A stretch of DNA of 64,000 nucleotides from positions 10,950,109-11,014,108 of the forward strand of contig OZ038323.1 in NCBI GenBank assembly GCA_964035795.1, in the 5' to 3' direction. Shown one piece after another: positions 17,453-31,660 of the stretch. The position numbers and the translations under genes are program-made. The notes below the pieces were generated by a model that saw only the letters and a list, made by a program, of their open reading frames with translations, had not been told where the DNA came from and ran no database searches. Origin of the DNA: Pterobdella sp. o SKG-2022 (Eukaryota > Annelida > Clitellata > Hirudinida > Piscicolidae). How positions within the stretch are numbered: position 1 is the stretch's first letter; each line of letters begins with the position of its first letter.

Positions 17453-20400
17453 CTATACATATGGATATATAAAGCTTATTGAGCTTAAAATGATTATAAA
17501 TATCTTTTAGAAATTGATAGGATATATTTGATAAAGGATTGAGTGGTATGTAATTGATATATTCTTGAAATTTAATATTTGTTTATCCAATAAATATTCC
17601 ACAAAAACAAACTTGAAACAAAAAAACATAATAAACTATGTGTAAAAAAACTTTGAGTTTACTAATTAGGTGAAAAATAAGATTTTCTTCTGCTATGAGC
17701 CAAATCATCATTATCATTTATAAGCTCATTAATATAAGCCAAAATAATAAAAACATCAAAGCCGAGAATAATTATAAGAAAATTAAGAAATAACAGATGA
17801 CAATTGAATGATGAGTTAATTTTGAAGAGGCTGATGAAAGTGAACAGGATGTGAGTAAAGATATTGAAAGCAATGATGCTGTTGGGACTGCTTAAAGATG
17901 TTGAAATTATAGAAAAAAAGTTAATAGCAATTAAAATACAGGAAGAATTAAATTTAATTATATAGTACCAATTCATGCAAAAAATAGTTAAATAATAAGA
18001 ATAATAAAAAAACTATTAAAAAAAATGAATAGCGATGGTTATGGTGCTACAAAGCCCCACCACACGGATAATAAGGAATGTAGGCTACGTGCTCTCTTTT
18101 GAGTCTTATTAATTAAAATTTGATGCTTTGAAGAAGGAAATGCTTGTGAAGATTGATAAACGATTGCACGAGGCATCTACATAATAAATACATCCAAGTT
18201 AGGTGCTTTCCAAACAGACTTCTATTAAGTTCTATTTGTATTAGTTTAATGATGATGAAGTCTTTAATGACTTCATATTTTTCTTCGTTATTCATGATAT
18301 TGTTTTTTCGTTTATTAAGTAAAATGAACAAATAGCATGAGAAATGTGGGAAATAGTTCTTGGCATGAGAAGGTTTGAGTGCTGGAGTTAAAAAAAATTT
18401 GCATTCATGTTAATTGTAAACATAACTTCCAACTAGTTTTGAACCACGTGTTTTGAGTTTTTGATAAGAAATTAATCAGATGGGTGCAAAAATAATATAG
18501 AAGTAAAAACACATACATTTTTGATGAAGGTGAAGAAGATTATAGAAATTCTCTGTATATAAACTCAAAAACAAGTCTAATTGCAAATGAAAAAGCATTA
18601 TAATGATAAAAGATTGATGCCTTAGGGGATTATAACCTTCAAATAATAGGCAGGTAATGACTATTAGAAAAAACAAAAAAAATCTTAAAAAAAAACATAA
18701 AAACAGTCAAATATAATTAATAGATGATGTTACTTAAAGACAAAAAATGGATTTTCAAAAACAAGATTTTTAAATAGCTGCAAAACAATAAAAACCATAA
18801 AAAATTGAAATAATAACTAATTAGCTTAAATTTAAAACATTATAGCACCAATGTTAATAAGCATTATCTTTATAACGCAACAATATACAACTAGAAGCAG
18901 AGTTATAGGAATTAATACATGGAAACATAGTAATGATAATATTTTTAACATGATAATCGACCAAAAGCAGTGATATTTTAAAGTTAATGGTGATTAATCG
19001 ATGAAAAGTAACGAAGGTAGTAATTAAAAGAAATGAGAGGTGTCTATATAGATAAATAACTTTATTGCAATTACTTATATCAATATTAATCATTATCATC
19101 GCCAAAATTATGATAACAATCATAAGAAAACAATCAAATTAATAATAATAAAACCATTAAAATCGACAATAGAAAAACATTGGTAGAAATAACAAACTGA
19201 CTTTCTAGAGCAAAGAAATTACATAACATCAGAAATACCAATAATACCACACTAGTACCAATAATATTTCTCATAATTATAACAAATATAATTATAATAG
19301 AAATAATACACACACACATGCACACAACGACACATTATTGATTGCTAGAGCTCAATAGGCTTCGAAATAATGTTATTTTGACTGGGTTTTTGTGGTCTAG
19401 TTTTGGCGCTCTTAACTGTATTTGTATCACTTTGCTTTGCGTAAAATTTTTGACGCGCAGTTGTTTTTTAAGCTCTAAATAAATGGAAAATTCATATTTT
19501 TTTTGTGAATTAGTTGAAATGTGAAAAAGATCTCAAAGATACGGTTGTAAAACTTGTTGCTGAAGGTTTGATAAAATTATCTTTATCTTTTAATCTACAT
19601 AATTTCAAATCTTTTGTATTTTTCATTATGAAATGAATGACAGCTGCATGTTTGGAAACCAATAAAACAATAAATCTATACACTGGAAACAATCACTTAG
19701 AGGATTTACTCATCAAACTTTCTATACCTCCAAACAAAACTAATTGAAAATCAAAAAGACGCAGTTAATGTATTTGAGGTGGTTCAGACATGAATTGTAC
19801 GTTTTCACTACTATTGTTACACCCCACAAGGAGCATACTTGTTTTAATGACTAGTTTGATAAATATTTCTGCTTCTTTGTTTCGAGGCAATCAAATAAAA
19901 TTTTTTCTCTTTCTACAGGGTGATTATAGTATAGGAGAAATGATTATAAAAAAACTTGAACTGTGGATCATATATGTGCAAAACAACACATCGTTAAAAC
20001 CGGCATGAAAACAACATTATTTTGCCTCAAGAGTCTTATAATAAATCATGGCACATATGAATCAAAAGGCCACTTGTACTGAAGCAAAATAAATAAAAAA
20101 AATTAATTAAATATAAATCCTTAAAAAAGGGTTGAAAGGAATATGATGTGTTATGAGGGAATGTTGTAATAGAAAACAAAAGCCTAATGATACAACAAGG
20201 AAGTCTACCTTTTGAACTCAATCCACTTGTTAACGATCATGATAACAAATAGCACTTAAATATGTTCAAAGTTCTTATATTATATGGTTTCATGCATATG
20301 ATGATGATGATGATGCCGATAAAACTGTTATAAACTATAAAAAGTGGTAATTTATATATAAACATATATGTATATTATATTCATTTCTATTGAATCTTAA

Positions 20401-22579
20401 TTTATTATCATAAGTTTTGCATCTTAAGTAAATTGAAAACTCTATTTATTAGAAACAGAACAATGAATGTGTTAAAACAAGACATGGTAGTATGGTCTTG
20501 AACAGAGTTTTTATGTAACCAAGTTGTAAGCATGACTTGCATTAGAAACACTTTTAAGTATTTAATCTACTTTTGATGTTTAATGTAAGTTATACTTATA
20601 AAAAGCTTGGTGGATTTGATTAATGAGCTGTTGTTGTTATAAATACTTATAGAGTAACTGATATACACAAACATGGGATTTTTTATTTTAAAATTGTGAA
20701 GTTATACACAAATAGATAATTTATATACATTTAGCACTTATCTTGAGTTGCAGTTGATTTTTAACTTCCTTAAAATATTTTTTTTTGCTTGTTTCACTTG
20801 ATAATATCTTGATAATAATGATTTAGTTTGAAAAACTGGATTTTTGAAAAATAGAATCTTAAGCTTCAAGTTATCTATTTTAATAAGTATCGAGTCATAT
20901 TAAAACTTTGAAAATATGAGCATGAATTGAAATTTAGTTTAATATATTTTAAAAATTTTCACGTTACTTAATGAAATTTTTTCTTAAAAAAAATTATATT
21001 TACATGGAATGAGAACGTATTTAAAAACAATTTCGAAAACATGTGAGTTGAATTTTTAAAAATTTAAAAAAGACTCACATTAATTCCTGCAGGCTTGCAA
21101 GGTTTAAAATGAAGATGTTTTTATAGACCAAGTTATCAAGTTTCCGGAAATTTCTTGTACATTATGATTAAATAATTTACAAGGTATTCTTTTTATTAAG
21201 AATATTTTAACGCGACGTACCGTAGACCTAACAAAAATTCGGACGAACAATAAAGTAGATTTAACAAAGATTAATGTATATATAGCGCTGAAATATAAAA
21301 ACATTAAAAAATATGAAATGAAAAAAATTATCGTTTAAATTATTTTTAAATTATTTTTTTAATGAAAATTATTTATTAAATTTTATTACATTAAAGAACT
21401 TTTTCAGCGAATAATTTTATTAAGCAAATAAAGCTACAAGAGTTAAACTCAAGTTTTTGTCAAAATTTAATTTCAGTGGAATATCAAAATAATATTGTTG
21501 CATCAATGGCTTATTTTTTTATTTTTCAGTTTAAATTTAATAGAACAAAGACGACCACATTTTAGGCAGCTCACTGGACAACCACTGTTTAACTGAAGCC
21601 TAGTATGATATTGAAATACAAATTTTTACAAAAAAATTATTTCATTGTATATTCTTCATTGTGGTTGGATAATCAATAAATAAACTATATTTTAATCTTG
21701 AATCTACAAAGAATCACAGTTTCTTAGCTGGCTAGATTTAGGTTAATAAAAGTAATAAAATACATCAATACAAATATTTGGAAACAAATTTTGCTTAATA
21801 GCCTAATTGGAAATTATTGAATAATTTTAAATAGATAATTCAAAGACATTTTTTTTCCTTTTTGTTGGTGCAAAACGGTTTTTGCCACTGACTAAAAAAT
21901 GTAATTGTTTTATATATCCATTGAAGCATGGTGAAAAAAAGTTGCTTTAATGAACATTTTTGTGATAGCTTTCTGTGGAACATATTAATTGCTCAAAAAA
22001 ACACGCTAACTATGGATTGTTTTTCTATGGTTGGATTTAACTGTTTAAATTTTGACAAAGAAAGTATTTTATTAAGATTATGTAACTTTCTCGCTTGAGA
22101 ATTTACTTCTGTGGTACCTGTACTTTTATGAAATGCTTTTTATATATTCTTTGACATTCATATTTAATTTATTGAACCAATCATAGTTTAGGATGTTTCT
22201 GTTCTTTAGTATCGAAAATGGATTTTGAAAGTTCATTTTCAGCTTGATACATCATTTTCAGAATTTTAGCATTAGAATCTGAACAAATTTCAAAAGTCTT
22301 TCTAAAAAAAAAAACTTTGAAAAAAAAATTTAAGCAAATAACCAAAACCCTTTCAAAAAAAGATTTCAAGTTAAATTTAATTTCATGTATAAAACTCTTG
22401 AAAAAAAAAAACTAACTTAATGAAATTTAAAAATAAACTCTGAGCAGTGATTTTAAAAATAGGTCATATTTTTTTTGGACTTGTTCTCAACGAAACTAAA
22501 AGGAATTTTCGCTTTCCCACTCTAGTGGGCTTAAAATTTAGTTGACATTTTGAGAATCGAAGATGCCCAGTAAAAAATA

Positions 22580-25500
22580 ATGACGACAATAAAACACACC
22601 CTCCAAAATGAAATTTTCATACCGGATCAAGAAAGATTAGTTTCTGTGGTTAATGTTTCTAAAGATGGAAAAAGAAAAAAAACTTGTTTCCTATGCGGTG
22701 CAGGTGAATTTACATATACGTTATGTTTCATGATATTGGTTATTGAGGAAATATCACAAAATCTTTTTAGTTACAACTGACAAACCGGTTCAAGTGACAA
22801 TATACAAGGTAAAAAATACAATTCATAGCCAAAATATTTTTAAATTTCATTTGAACTTCATTAAGAAATTTCAAATGCCTTTATTAAATGAAAACCAAAA
22901 TTTTCCTCAAACTCAATACTCTTACAACTTCAAGCTAATTGATTCCTAATTAATTTCAAAGGTGAAAAAATCAGAAAAAGGTGAGCAATACAAAAAAAAA
23001 ATTTCTTGGCCTTTGAGACAAGTGAAATTACTGGATGCCAAATATAAAGACAAGGTTGGAATAATGCTTCTATCAGTGATTCAAATATACAATAATCAAA
23101 GAAATAGCCCTGAAACAATATATAACCAAAACATTATGGTTCAAAAGTTATTTTTTGATTTAATGGAGATTTGGTAGTAAAAGGAAAAGTTTCATGAGAT
23201 AAAACACAACCTATTAAATTTGTTGACTATAACATTACTATAAAAATCACATTTCAAACATAGTTCATACTTCATGATCACTCAAAAATCGTCTCACTCA
23301 TCCTAGCCTCATAACCAATAAGCCATAAAGATATTAAACCACCAGGATTCACTGGAGTTTGACTTGGTGGCAGAGAAGGTGCACCACTGGGAGGCGCTTA
23401 ATGTTCATGAGAAAAATTCCTTCATCCAGTCTCTGTGGAAGGTAAGTAGCATAAAATAACCATCCGAGTTGTTGTTATTGTTTTTTTTTAATTATTATTT
23501 ATTAGGGTTTACGAAGAGACAAAAATAGAGATAAAATTGAGTGTTCAAATATTTTCAAAGATCTTTTTTCGCTGGTGTACGGCTTCCCTCCAGCTTCCAT
23601 TGGTCCCTGTCTTGCGCCAGTTCAACTGCTTGATCTATGTTTAGTTTGTGGGCTTTTAGATCGTGTTTGATCGTTGTGAGAAGGCTGGTGCTAGGTCTTC
23701 CACGCTTTGCGTTTTTTTTCTTGAGGCGATTGATGGTGGATTGTTTAGCTGGAACCAGATCATCCATGGGCAGAATATGGCCTAAAATTTGCCAGCGTCG
23801 CCTTTTCACGATTTGAGAGGCTGATTCAATCAGGGCATTCACGGTTTCTGTTTTCATGCGGCTTAGCCAGAAAACCCCACATACATACCGCACCATTTTT
23901 CGGTTGAAACTGTTCACCGATCTAACCATCCCCTTGTCCATTGCCCAAGTGCTACAACCAAAAAGCATGATGCTTTGAACGTAAGCTTTGTAGATTCTTA
24001 ACTTTTTGTTTCTTGTTATGCTCGAGTTCCATATTTTTTTAGCTTGAGCATTGCCGTTGTTGTTAGCTGCTTTCGCCTTTTCCACTCTTGCTTTGTATCA
24101 AGTAGCATGCCCAGTTTTTTCGCATTTTTCCACTCGTTGTCTGATCCGATTTTGAGAGTCTCCGTTTTCGTGAGATTCATTTTTAGGTTCCACTTTTCCA
24201 ATATTTTTTCCACTATATTTAGGTTGACGCCATCTTTGCTAATGAAATCAACATCATCAGCATATGCAATGTCTTGGGCATGGACATTATTTCTGACTTC
24301 TCTCAACGCTGCTTCTAGGTATGTGGTGAAAAGTACTGGACTGAGACCATCTCTTTGAGGAATGCCAATATTGGTGTCAAAAGTGGGTCCTACTTCTTTG
24401 GTTCTCACTCTCAGACTGGTGTCATTGAGTAGAAAATGTATCAACTTCATATCTTCCTCGGAGCAGGTTGTATTCAATATCTCCATCATTTTTACTCTGT
24501 TGACCAAGTCAAAGACTGAGGATAAGTCTATACCTTGGATTGTGATTTTGTTATTGGTGCTTAATGTGCTTGCTATTTCTAGTTTGAGTGTCCATACAAT
24601 GTCTTCTATGGATCTACCTTTCCTATAGGCAGCTTGGCTGGGTGATAGGTAGTTTTCTATTGTTGGTCTTAGTCTACTTAGAGTGATGAGTGGTATTATT
24701 TTTCTAATGGTGGAGAGTAGTATTATTGGTCTGGTGTTTTCTAATTTTTTGGTTTTATTGTGTTTTGGTATAGGGAGTAGGATGCCAAGGCCAAGTTGGT
24801 GAGGTTGTTTGTTGTTGCTTGTGGTGTTTATTATATGAGTTTGTCAATGGTTGTGCTACTCAATATTTTCATCATTTCTGCTACAATAATGTCATAGCCT
24901 GGTGATCTATTGTTTTTGAGTGATTTTATGGCAGAGTTAACTTCACTATTGGTTATTTTGACATTGATCTGTTTGGTTTTCTTGTTTTTGTTGTGTTGCT
25001 GTTGTAGACTTGTTGAATTTTTCTTTATAGTATGAAGTGAGTTGAAAGTTGGTGTAGGGAGGTGGTGGAGTTTTATGTTTGATGTTTAGTTGTTTTATTG
25101 CTTTATGCATTCTTTGATTGTAGTTTGAATTTTCTATTTCTTTCAATTGTTCTTCTGTTATTGAGGATTTGTTATCTAAGCATTTTTTGTAAATTTTTTT
25201 TTGTATGTGTTTTTCTTTGTATAAGTTTATTTTTGTAGTTTGATTTATTTTATAATTTTTCAAAATGTTTCTGCTTTTATTGATTTTGTTCTTAAGTTTG
25301 TTTATTTCTGGGTCTTTTATCTTAGTTTGTTGGTTGCTTTGCTTTTTGAAACATTTCAGGGCAGATTTATATATTATTTTTTGAAAATCTTCAATATTTG
25401 TGAAATTGGTTGATATCATATTTGAGAAGTTTTTGATATTTGTTTGTTGATAAGTGAGTTTTGTATTTTGTTGTTTAGGTTTTTTCCAAAGTTGGTGGGG

Positions 25501-28500
25501 TTCTGGTATTTGCAGTATCACTTTGACAAGCCTGTGATCTGTTGATAGTTTTATACCAGAGTAACTTCTGGAGTTTTTGATGTAGCTGATTTTTTGTGTA
25601 ATGATGTAGTCTATTGTGTTAAAAACCATTTTGTTATTCAGTTTTCCTTGCCATGTGGTTAGGTGCCTGGCAGGATGTTTGAAGAGTGTGTTGGTGGCAG
25701 TTAAATTGTTGATTGCCAAAAATTCATTTAACAAGCTGCCATTTTTATTTCACACCCTCTTGAAAAGTGGCCTTTGTGTGTAGACTTGATTGAGCTTCTG
25801 CCTATTTTTGCATTGAAGTCTTCTTGTAATATAAGTATTTGGTTTGATTTTGTTTTTATATTTGCCTAGAGTACTTCAAGAAATTCTTCATAGATTTCTT
25901 GTTCTTATTTGAGATGTGCACCTTTGAGATTGCCTTCTAGTATTGCAACTCTGTCCGAAATGTTGTGCGTGGTGAGATTAGTCCATTTCTTACTTACTGA
26001 AAATCCAAGACCGTAGTGGTGTGTGCTGGAAAAGATTAAGTGTAGAGTGCTGTTTTTTTGTTGTATTGTTTCCTCGTTTTTTGTTTTTTGGAGACAAAGT
26101 ACGTCCAAGTTGTAGTCAGCAAAAAGTTCATCTAAGCATTCTCTTTTTGTCTTGCTAGTTAAACCACGAACATTGAGAGTTCCGCTAGAAAACTGGGTAG
26201 TAGTTCTGGCTTTATTTTGACAGTTTACCATTCTGTAATTGCACGTCAGGCACCAGACCGGAAACTTTTTAATAGTTTTTATTTAATGTGAGAATCAAAG
26301 TAACTTTTAAGTTAATATGTTAAATAATGAATTTTTAAAGAATGATTTCTATTATTTTCAGTTGAGTCATATGTACCTCCTACAAAAGCCTGAGTTTGTG
26401 AACATCAAGCCTGGACTTTTAGATGGTTTCTTATTTTGTTATTTTTACAATATATTAAATCATATTTTTATTTAGTTTTTATCTAAGCATACATAATCGA
26501 GTAAAATTGAATTATAGTGATGTGAGTTTCAAAAAAATAATATTATTAACTGCACAACAGTGAAATACTTCAAAAAGATTCTGAGAAAAATAACGTTAAA
26601 ACATCAACCCAACCAGAAACCCAGTTGATCTCATCAAAACTGGAGTTAGAAGTGAGCAAGGGAGGAGTGGATGAGGAGATGAAGGAGGGGTCTGAGGAGT
26701 GGAAAGGAATCAGTGAGAAGGAACAGAGTGATTTAGAAACACTAATGTCACAGTGTCAATTCGCTGTGGTAAATGCTGAAGCGTTCATTTTGCAACTAAC
26801 CAAAGATCTGTCTGTGCTTGATGGGGTGGGTGGTTGTGGGGTGAGTGGTTGAAAGGGTTAGTGAGTTGTGGGTTGAGTAAATGTGAGATCGATGGAGAGG
26901 AGGAGTGGAATGAGTGGTTGTATATTTTGTATCAGTTTTTTTTCTCTTTCCTATTAATTCAATATAATTTATTTATCACTTTCACACCACAAAACACCAT
27001 CACCTTACCAGGCAAACATCCACTCGATCATGGGGAGTGAGTATCAAGTGAGGCAACTGATGACTTTGTTGGATCAGGGTATTGAGGAGGCAGAGAAGCT
27101 GGAGGGGAAATTAAATGAGTATGAGAGTATGTTAGAGGTTGGTTATGGGGTTGGAGAGGTGTGTTTGTGCGTGTTGAAGTTTGAGTTTTAAGGGTTTGGT
27201 TGAATGTGGTTTTTTTGAGGGTTGGTATGATGTGTTGGGGTGTAAGGCTGGTATGTTGTGAGTTTTAGGAGTATGAAAAATTTCCAAACTAATTCAATGA
27301 ATAAAGTAATTAATTTTAAAAAATTAATATTTCATATTAGCTTCATGCATGTTATAATGGCATTAGAAAGTTAAAGACAGCATGGAGGTGATGAAGGACA
27401 AAGAGGCTATCATATCCATTAACAACCACAACAACAAACAACTCCTTCTCCAACTGCAGACTCTTTTGGTGTGTTTTATGCTGGAATGTTTTTAAATAAA
27501 GTAACTCTGGTTACTCTCACTTTAGTGGGGAGGAAAAAGAATTGAAACTAATAGTATTTATCTATATAACTAAACCAATATAGAGCATGTATATATATTT
27601 TTTCTTAATGCAAACGATCCTTCCAGCATCTCAAATATTAATAGATTAACACATCACTAGCACTAAACCTCTCTATAAGCTTCACCTTTAACTCACTCCA
27701 CCCACCACCTCTGCAACAGGATTCGTTGATAATATCAGACGAACACATGAAAGCTCTACAAAATGGAGACTTGTCATCACCGAAGGGTGTGAGAGAGTGT
27801 ACTTTGGCCTTCCAAGCCATAGTGGAGTGCCATTGCGCCAACGTTAAGCCTGGTGGGTGTCTGATGATTATGGTGATGGGAATGATTGTTATTGTGAAAA
27901 GATGAGAATGGTTTTAAATGTACTATGATGGTAATAATTTTAAGAGAACATTGATAAAATCAAGCTAGAAATAATAAAAAAATTTATTCTATATTTGAGG
28001 AATGAGGCATGTTTCGATAATCACACTCATGAAGTGAAGAGCTGAATTAATAATTGTTTGGAAATTTTGAAGCTTTGGAGCATTTGTCGGCGGTGAAGGA
28101 GCAGAGAGAAAGCTTGAAGTCGTATGAGAAAACCTTCACTAAACGCCTGTCACACCATCTCAACAGCCTCTTCATTAGGCAGGTGCGTGTCTGTTCTATG
28201 AGTAAGTTCTTAAGAATAAAAAATCACACACATCTACACACAGAGCAATGAACATGCAAATAGAACAGGTCCAATAACAAAGATATCAGATCTCAGACTG
28301 CCTTCTCATTCGCCCTCGTATAGACAGCTTCTCCCTTACTCTCAGTTGATTGGCTGTCTCAGAACCGTTGACCCAGATATTTACCAACAACTAAAAAATG
28401 TATTTCATATTCAATGGGAATATGCTACATATTTTATTTTAAATTCTCTTCACATCGCTAAACCTTCTGCAGAGGTACGTAGATAGCTTGAGCAAGCTGT

Positions 28501-31500
28501 TTGAGAAGCAGCTAAGTGACTTTGTTGCTGAAACTAAGCAGTTTTTGAGCAGCTTCTACCAATCATCTTCAAATGAATTTATCAATAAAAGAGGTGTTGA
28601 ATTTAACAAAATTATTCATATAATTATCATCATTATCGTTTACGTTCATTTCTGTTTTCATACAACATAATAATAAAAAGAATAAAAACAATAATAATAA
28701 CAATAAATACAACTATGGGCACGATCACAGCCACATTGCTGACAGCTCCTGGCTCAGCCACACTACAACGCAGGTCCAACACCTCTTTATCCGCAATTAA
28801 CACGTCTGCAGACGAGTCCAGGTGTTTAGCTATCTTTCTATCTATCTATCCATCTATCTATCTATCTATCTTTTTTTATAATAATCTTTGTGCTGCACTT
28901 TATCAACCTAATATTTCTCAATTTCTAGATTGATGACAAACACGAAGATCAGCACAGGCTGTTTAAATTTATGTGGCGATGAGAATGGTACTATTTTTGA
29001 GCAGGTTCATATTGGTTTTATATCGTTTGCACCCATCCTCATCATAACAAACCCCCCCCCCCTTTCATCCCCCCATCATCGTTAGTATCTACAATCCTTT
29101 AAAAAATCCATACAGATCTTTGAACAGCTGTTGACGGAGTTAGAAGTTTGGTGTGGGGCGGAAGAAGACTTATGCATCAATTTCTTCAACCTGCAACCTT
29201 GTCCTTCCAGCCTACCCTCATCATCCACCACACCCGTGTCTGGAGACCCCTGGGTGCAGCATTCCAATCAGAACCGCACCAGGTTTTGTGGCAATGAAGG
29301 GGTTTTCGTTGTCTTATTGTGTTTTTGTTGTTTTGAAGTTTTTTTTGTTTTATCTGCTATTACATTACCCAACCACTTCACCTAAACTCACATCACAACA
29401 GCACAAGTTTGGAGACTATCGAAATAATGACGAAGTTGTTCACGAATCTGGAGTTTGAACTGCTGTCTTTCCATTCATTCGCTCTCAACCTTAACCATTA
29501 GTAAGTCTTACATTGTTCCATCTTTGCTTGTGATTTTAAACTTTCAAATTACATACAAATAAACAAACGCTCAGACAGCAACATGCATGCTTACATAAAC
29601 ACCCGCACTTACACCCCCTCACAGCAACAGTGTGCACATGTTGGTGAGAACAGCAGAGCACGTCTTGCACACAGAGGACACGGGTTCATACGTCAGTAAG
29701 TGCCTTGCCAGTCTGCTCGTCAATGTCAAACGTAGCTTTGATAAGCTTGTGGTTTGTTTGGCTGTTTGTTTCTAGATGTGATTTGTGTTATTTCTTTGAG
29801 TCTGTGATTTCTAACCATAAAGTTGAAAATTATAGGGAATTAGAATTTTCAAACTGTTTTAAACATTTTTTTATTGAAATAATATATTTTCAAGAACTAG
29901 GTTATTTTAAACTTTCTGGAATTTTGAATTCAGATGAGCATTTGCCACAAAACAACCCATCATAAGAACAAACACACCACCATCAGAAAAGCTTGTGTTT
30001 CAGTATGAGAGACTACAAACCACAGAAGAAGTCTAGGGTTGGCTTGATCCCCTTCGTCTTCAAGTTCGAGGTGGGTGGGATGAAGGTTATAGTTCGGGGT
30101 ATGAACATAATGATCAATATCGAAGATTAAGGTGTAAATTTTAAATATTTTGTTGATATTTTTTCCACATGATCTGAACTCATTTTCATTTTATTATTAG
30201 TTTGACCCGTTTTGCTCACACAGGAGTTCGTGGTGGTGTCAGAGTGTGTGTTCAAAGGTCAAACAAGAAGGAATGACCTCGACAAAGCTTATAAGGAGTT
30301 GATTGAGGTTAGTGGGCAGAAGTTCTAAGATTGGCTGTTCAATCGTATTTGATGAGATATGATTAGACTATGAAGTATGTCCATCTACCAATCACAGACG
30401 ATGTTCCAAGAGATCGATAGAGTGGCCTTGGAAAGCTTCAAAATTCCATCGGAAGTAGTCAAACTAGGTGTGTAACAGTCATTTATTTATTTTGGGTGAA
30501 TTGACTGGGTGATGTAGTGAACTGTTTCAAATTGCAGAATTTATATACACTTGTCTGGATGAGAATAACGACATGAATAACGATGATGATGATATTATTA
30601 CGTTATATGGAATATTATCTTGCAGAGAACTACCACAAGGTGATGGCAGTGCTGTCAGGCAACAAGATCAGCAGTCTAGAGGTACAGTGTTTGTTTCATT
30701 TTGTTGATGGGAATACAATGACAATAAACGATGATGATGATGATCTGTTGATAGAGCAGCAGAAAGGATGCCAGAAAGAAGTATTCAGAGGCACTGCAAG
30801 ATTACACCAGTCTATCCCTGGGCCAGCCCCTCGAGAAAGTCTATGTTAGAGAATAAAATGATAAGATTATGTTATTCTTATTTTTTGTATTAGGGGTTAA
30901 TTAATAATAAAAAAGATAAGACTAGAAATAATTAATATGTAGAGTGATAGTAGTAGTAATAGCAGACACACACGCACACACAGACTTTCTTCCAAGGGAT
31001 AGAGACGAAGGTGGCTTCAGGAGTGAGGTTTGAGGATGTGGGCTTCCAAGCCCAATACAGCAGACAAGAACTTAAACGAAATCTTAAGGAGTATCCCGGC
31101 AAAGAGGTTTAAAAATAACAATAATAATATCACCAATAATAAAATTAATAATAATAACATCAATAATAGTAAGGTATGGAATTATTAGCCAATTAATAAT
31201 ACTAAAAAGGTGAAGAAGGGACTGGAGCACTTGTACAAGAGAGTGGTGAAGCACTTGTCTGAAGACACTGGCCTTCTGCAGGTGTTATTATTTTTTTTTT
31301 GTAGTTTTCTTATTTTTTTATGCCATAAATAATTTTTTTATTATTGTTCAGGTGGTGTGGCACTCGTTGCAGGATGAATTCATCAAACAGTATAAGTCAC
31401 ACCATCAGATGATAGAGCGGTATTATTATTATTATTAAAAAATCAATACATCAATATCAAGTGTATTTCCAGCCTTATCCTCTACTAATCTGAATACATT

Positions 31501-31660
31501 ATTGACTAATGTTGTTATCATCACTACTGCTACTAAAAATAAAATAGAATGTAAATAAAGTATCTCATGAAACAGATGTTACCCTGGTTCGAACATCTCC
31601 TTCGAGTTCACCATTGAAGACCTTCTCAGCTACTTCTCACAAATCGCCCAGAGCCATTAA
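22580..31660 (+). CDS. EXOC1: Exocyst complex component 1 (Sec3), about 25 exons
   Basis: This is the tethering subunit that links the exocyst to plasma-membrane PIP2 and Rho GTPases. The start [13 protein letters not shown] matches the family N-terminus. Early exons are 22580-22703, 22771-22808, 22962-23054, 23346-23441 and 26362-26425. They encode the Sec3 PH-like PIP2-binding domain ([38 protein letters not shown]). A Glu-rich linker precedes the coiled-coil exon at about 26825 and upstream ([16 protein letters not shown]). The Sec3 C-terminal helical rods follow, with [28 protein letters not shown] and [14 protein letters not shown]. The last exon ends FSQIAQSH before TAA at 31658-31660, the same ending as vertebrate EXOC1. 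Introns are mostly 50-500 bp. The exception is intron 4 (23442-26361), which holds an antisense LINE. One exon near 28926-29003 (ENGTIFEQ) is placed by phase only. The gene converges with MCM2. Confidence 0.96.
23545..26260 (-). mobile_element. Decayed non-LTR retrotransposon (LINE) in EXOC1 intron 4
   Basis: The element is antisense to EXOC1. Read on the minus strand, an APE-type endonuclease start lies at about 26231-25905 ([20 protein letters not shown]), then a linker and EN remnant (25734-24946, STDHRLV) and a reverse transcriptase (24507-24016, [10 protein letters not shown] and the catalytic IAYADDVDF). The C-terminal region is at 24085-23555 ([30 protein letters not shown]). These pieces sit in different frames with stops, so the copy is dead. 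The AQDRDQW ending and GIPQ.DGLSP motif suggest an RTE-like or related lineage, which needs a tree to settle. The boundaries are approximate, and no poly-A tail or target duplication was identified. Confidence 0.85.
28830..28870. repeat. (TCTA)n tetranucleotide microsatellite
   Basis: About nine TCTA-type units with minor interruptions lie within an EXOC1 intron. The tract starts only a few bases after the splice donor of the exon ending GAGTCCAG. Confidence 0.9.
29052..29062. repeat. Poly-C tract in EXOC1 intron
   Basis: An uninterrupted run of cytosines followed by a T/C-rich stretch lies upstream of the exon encoding [12 protein letters not shown]. It is a possible length-error site in the assembly. 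Confidence 0.9.

Larger units (their letters stand above)
12082..22579. other. 10.5-kb AT-rich gene desert
   Basis: I could not support any exon here. ORFs are short (60-110 codons), AT-driven, and lack domains or paired splice sites. Visible contents are an (AAT)n-like tract near 12427-12475, a perfect 10-bp hairpin at 12940-12967, a SINE-like tail with (GAT)n at 17408-17452, and a shorter (ATG)n at about 20297-20316. The upstream promoter of EXOC1 should lie at the right end. Confidence 0.5.
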
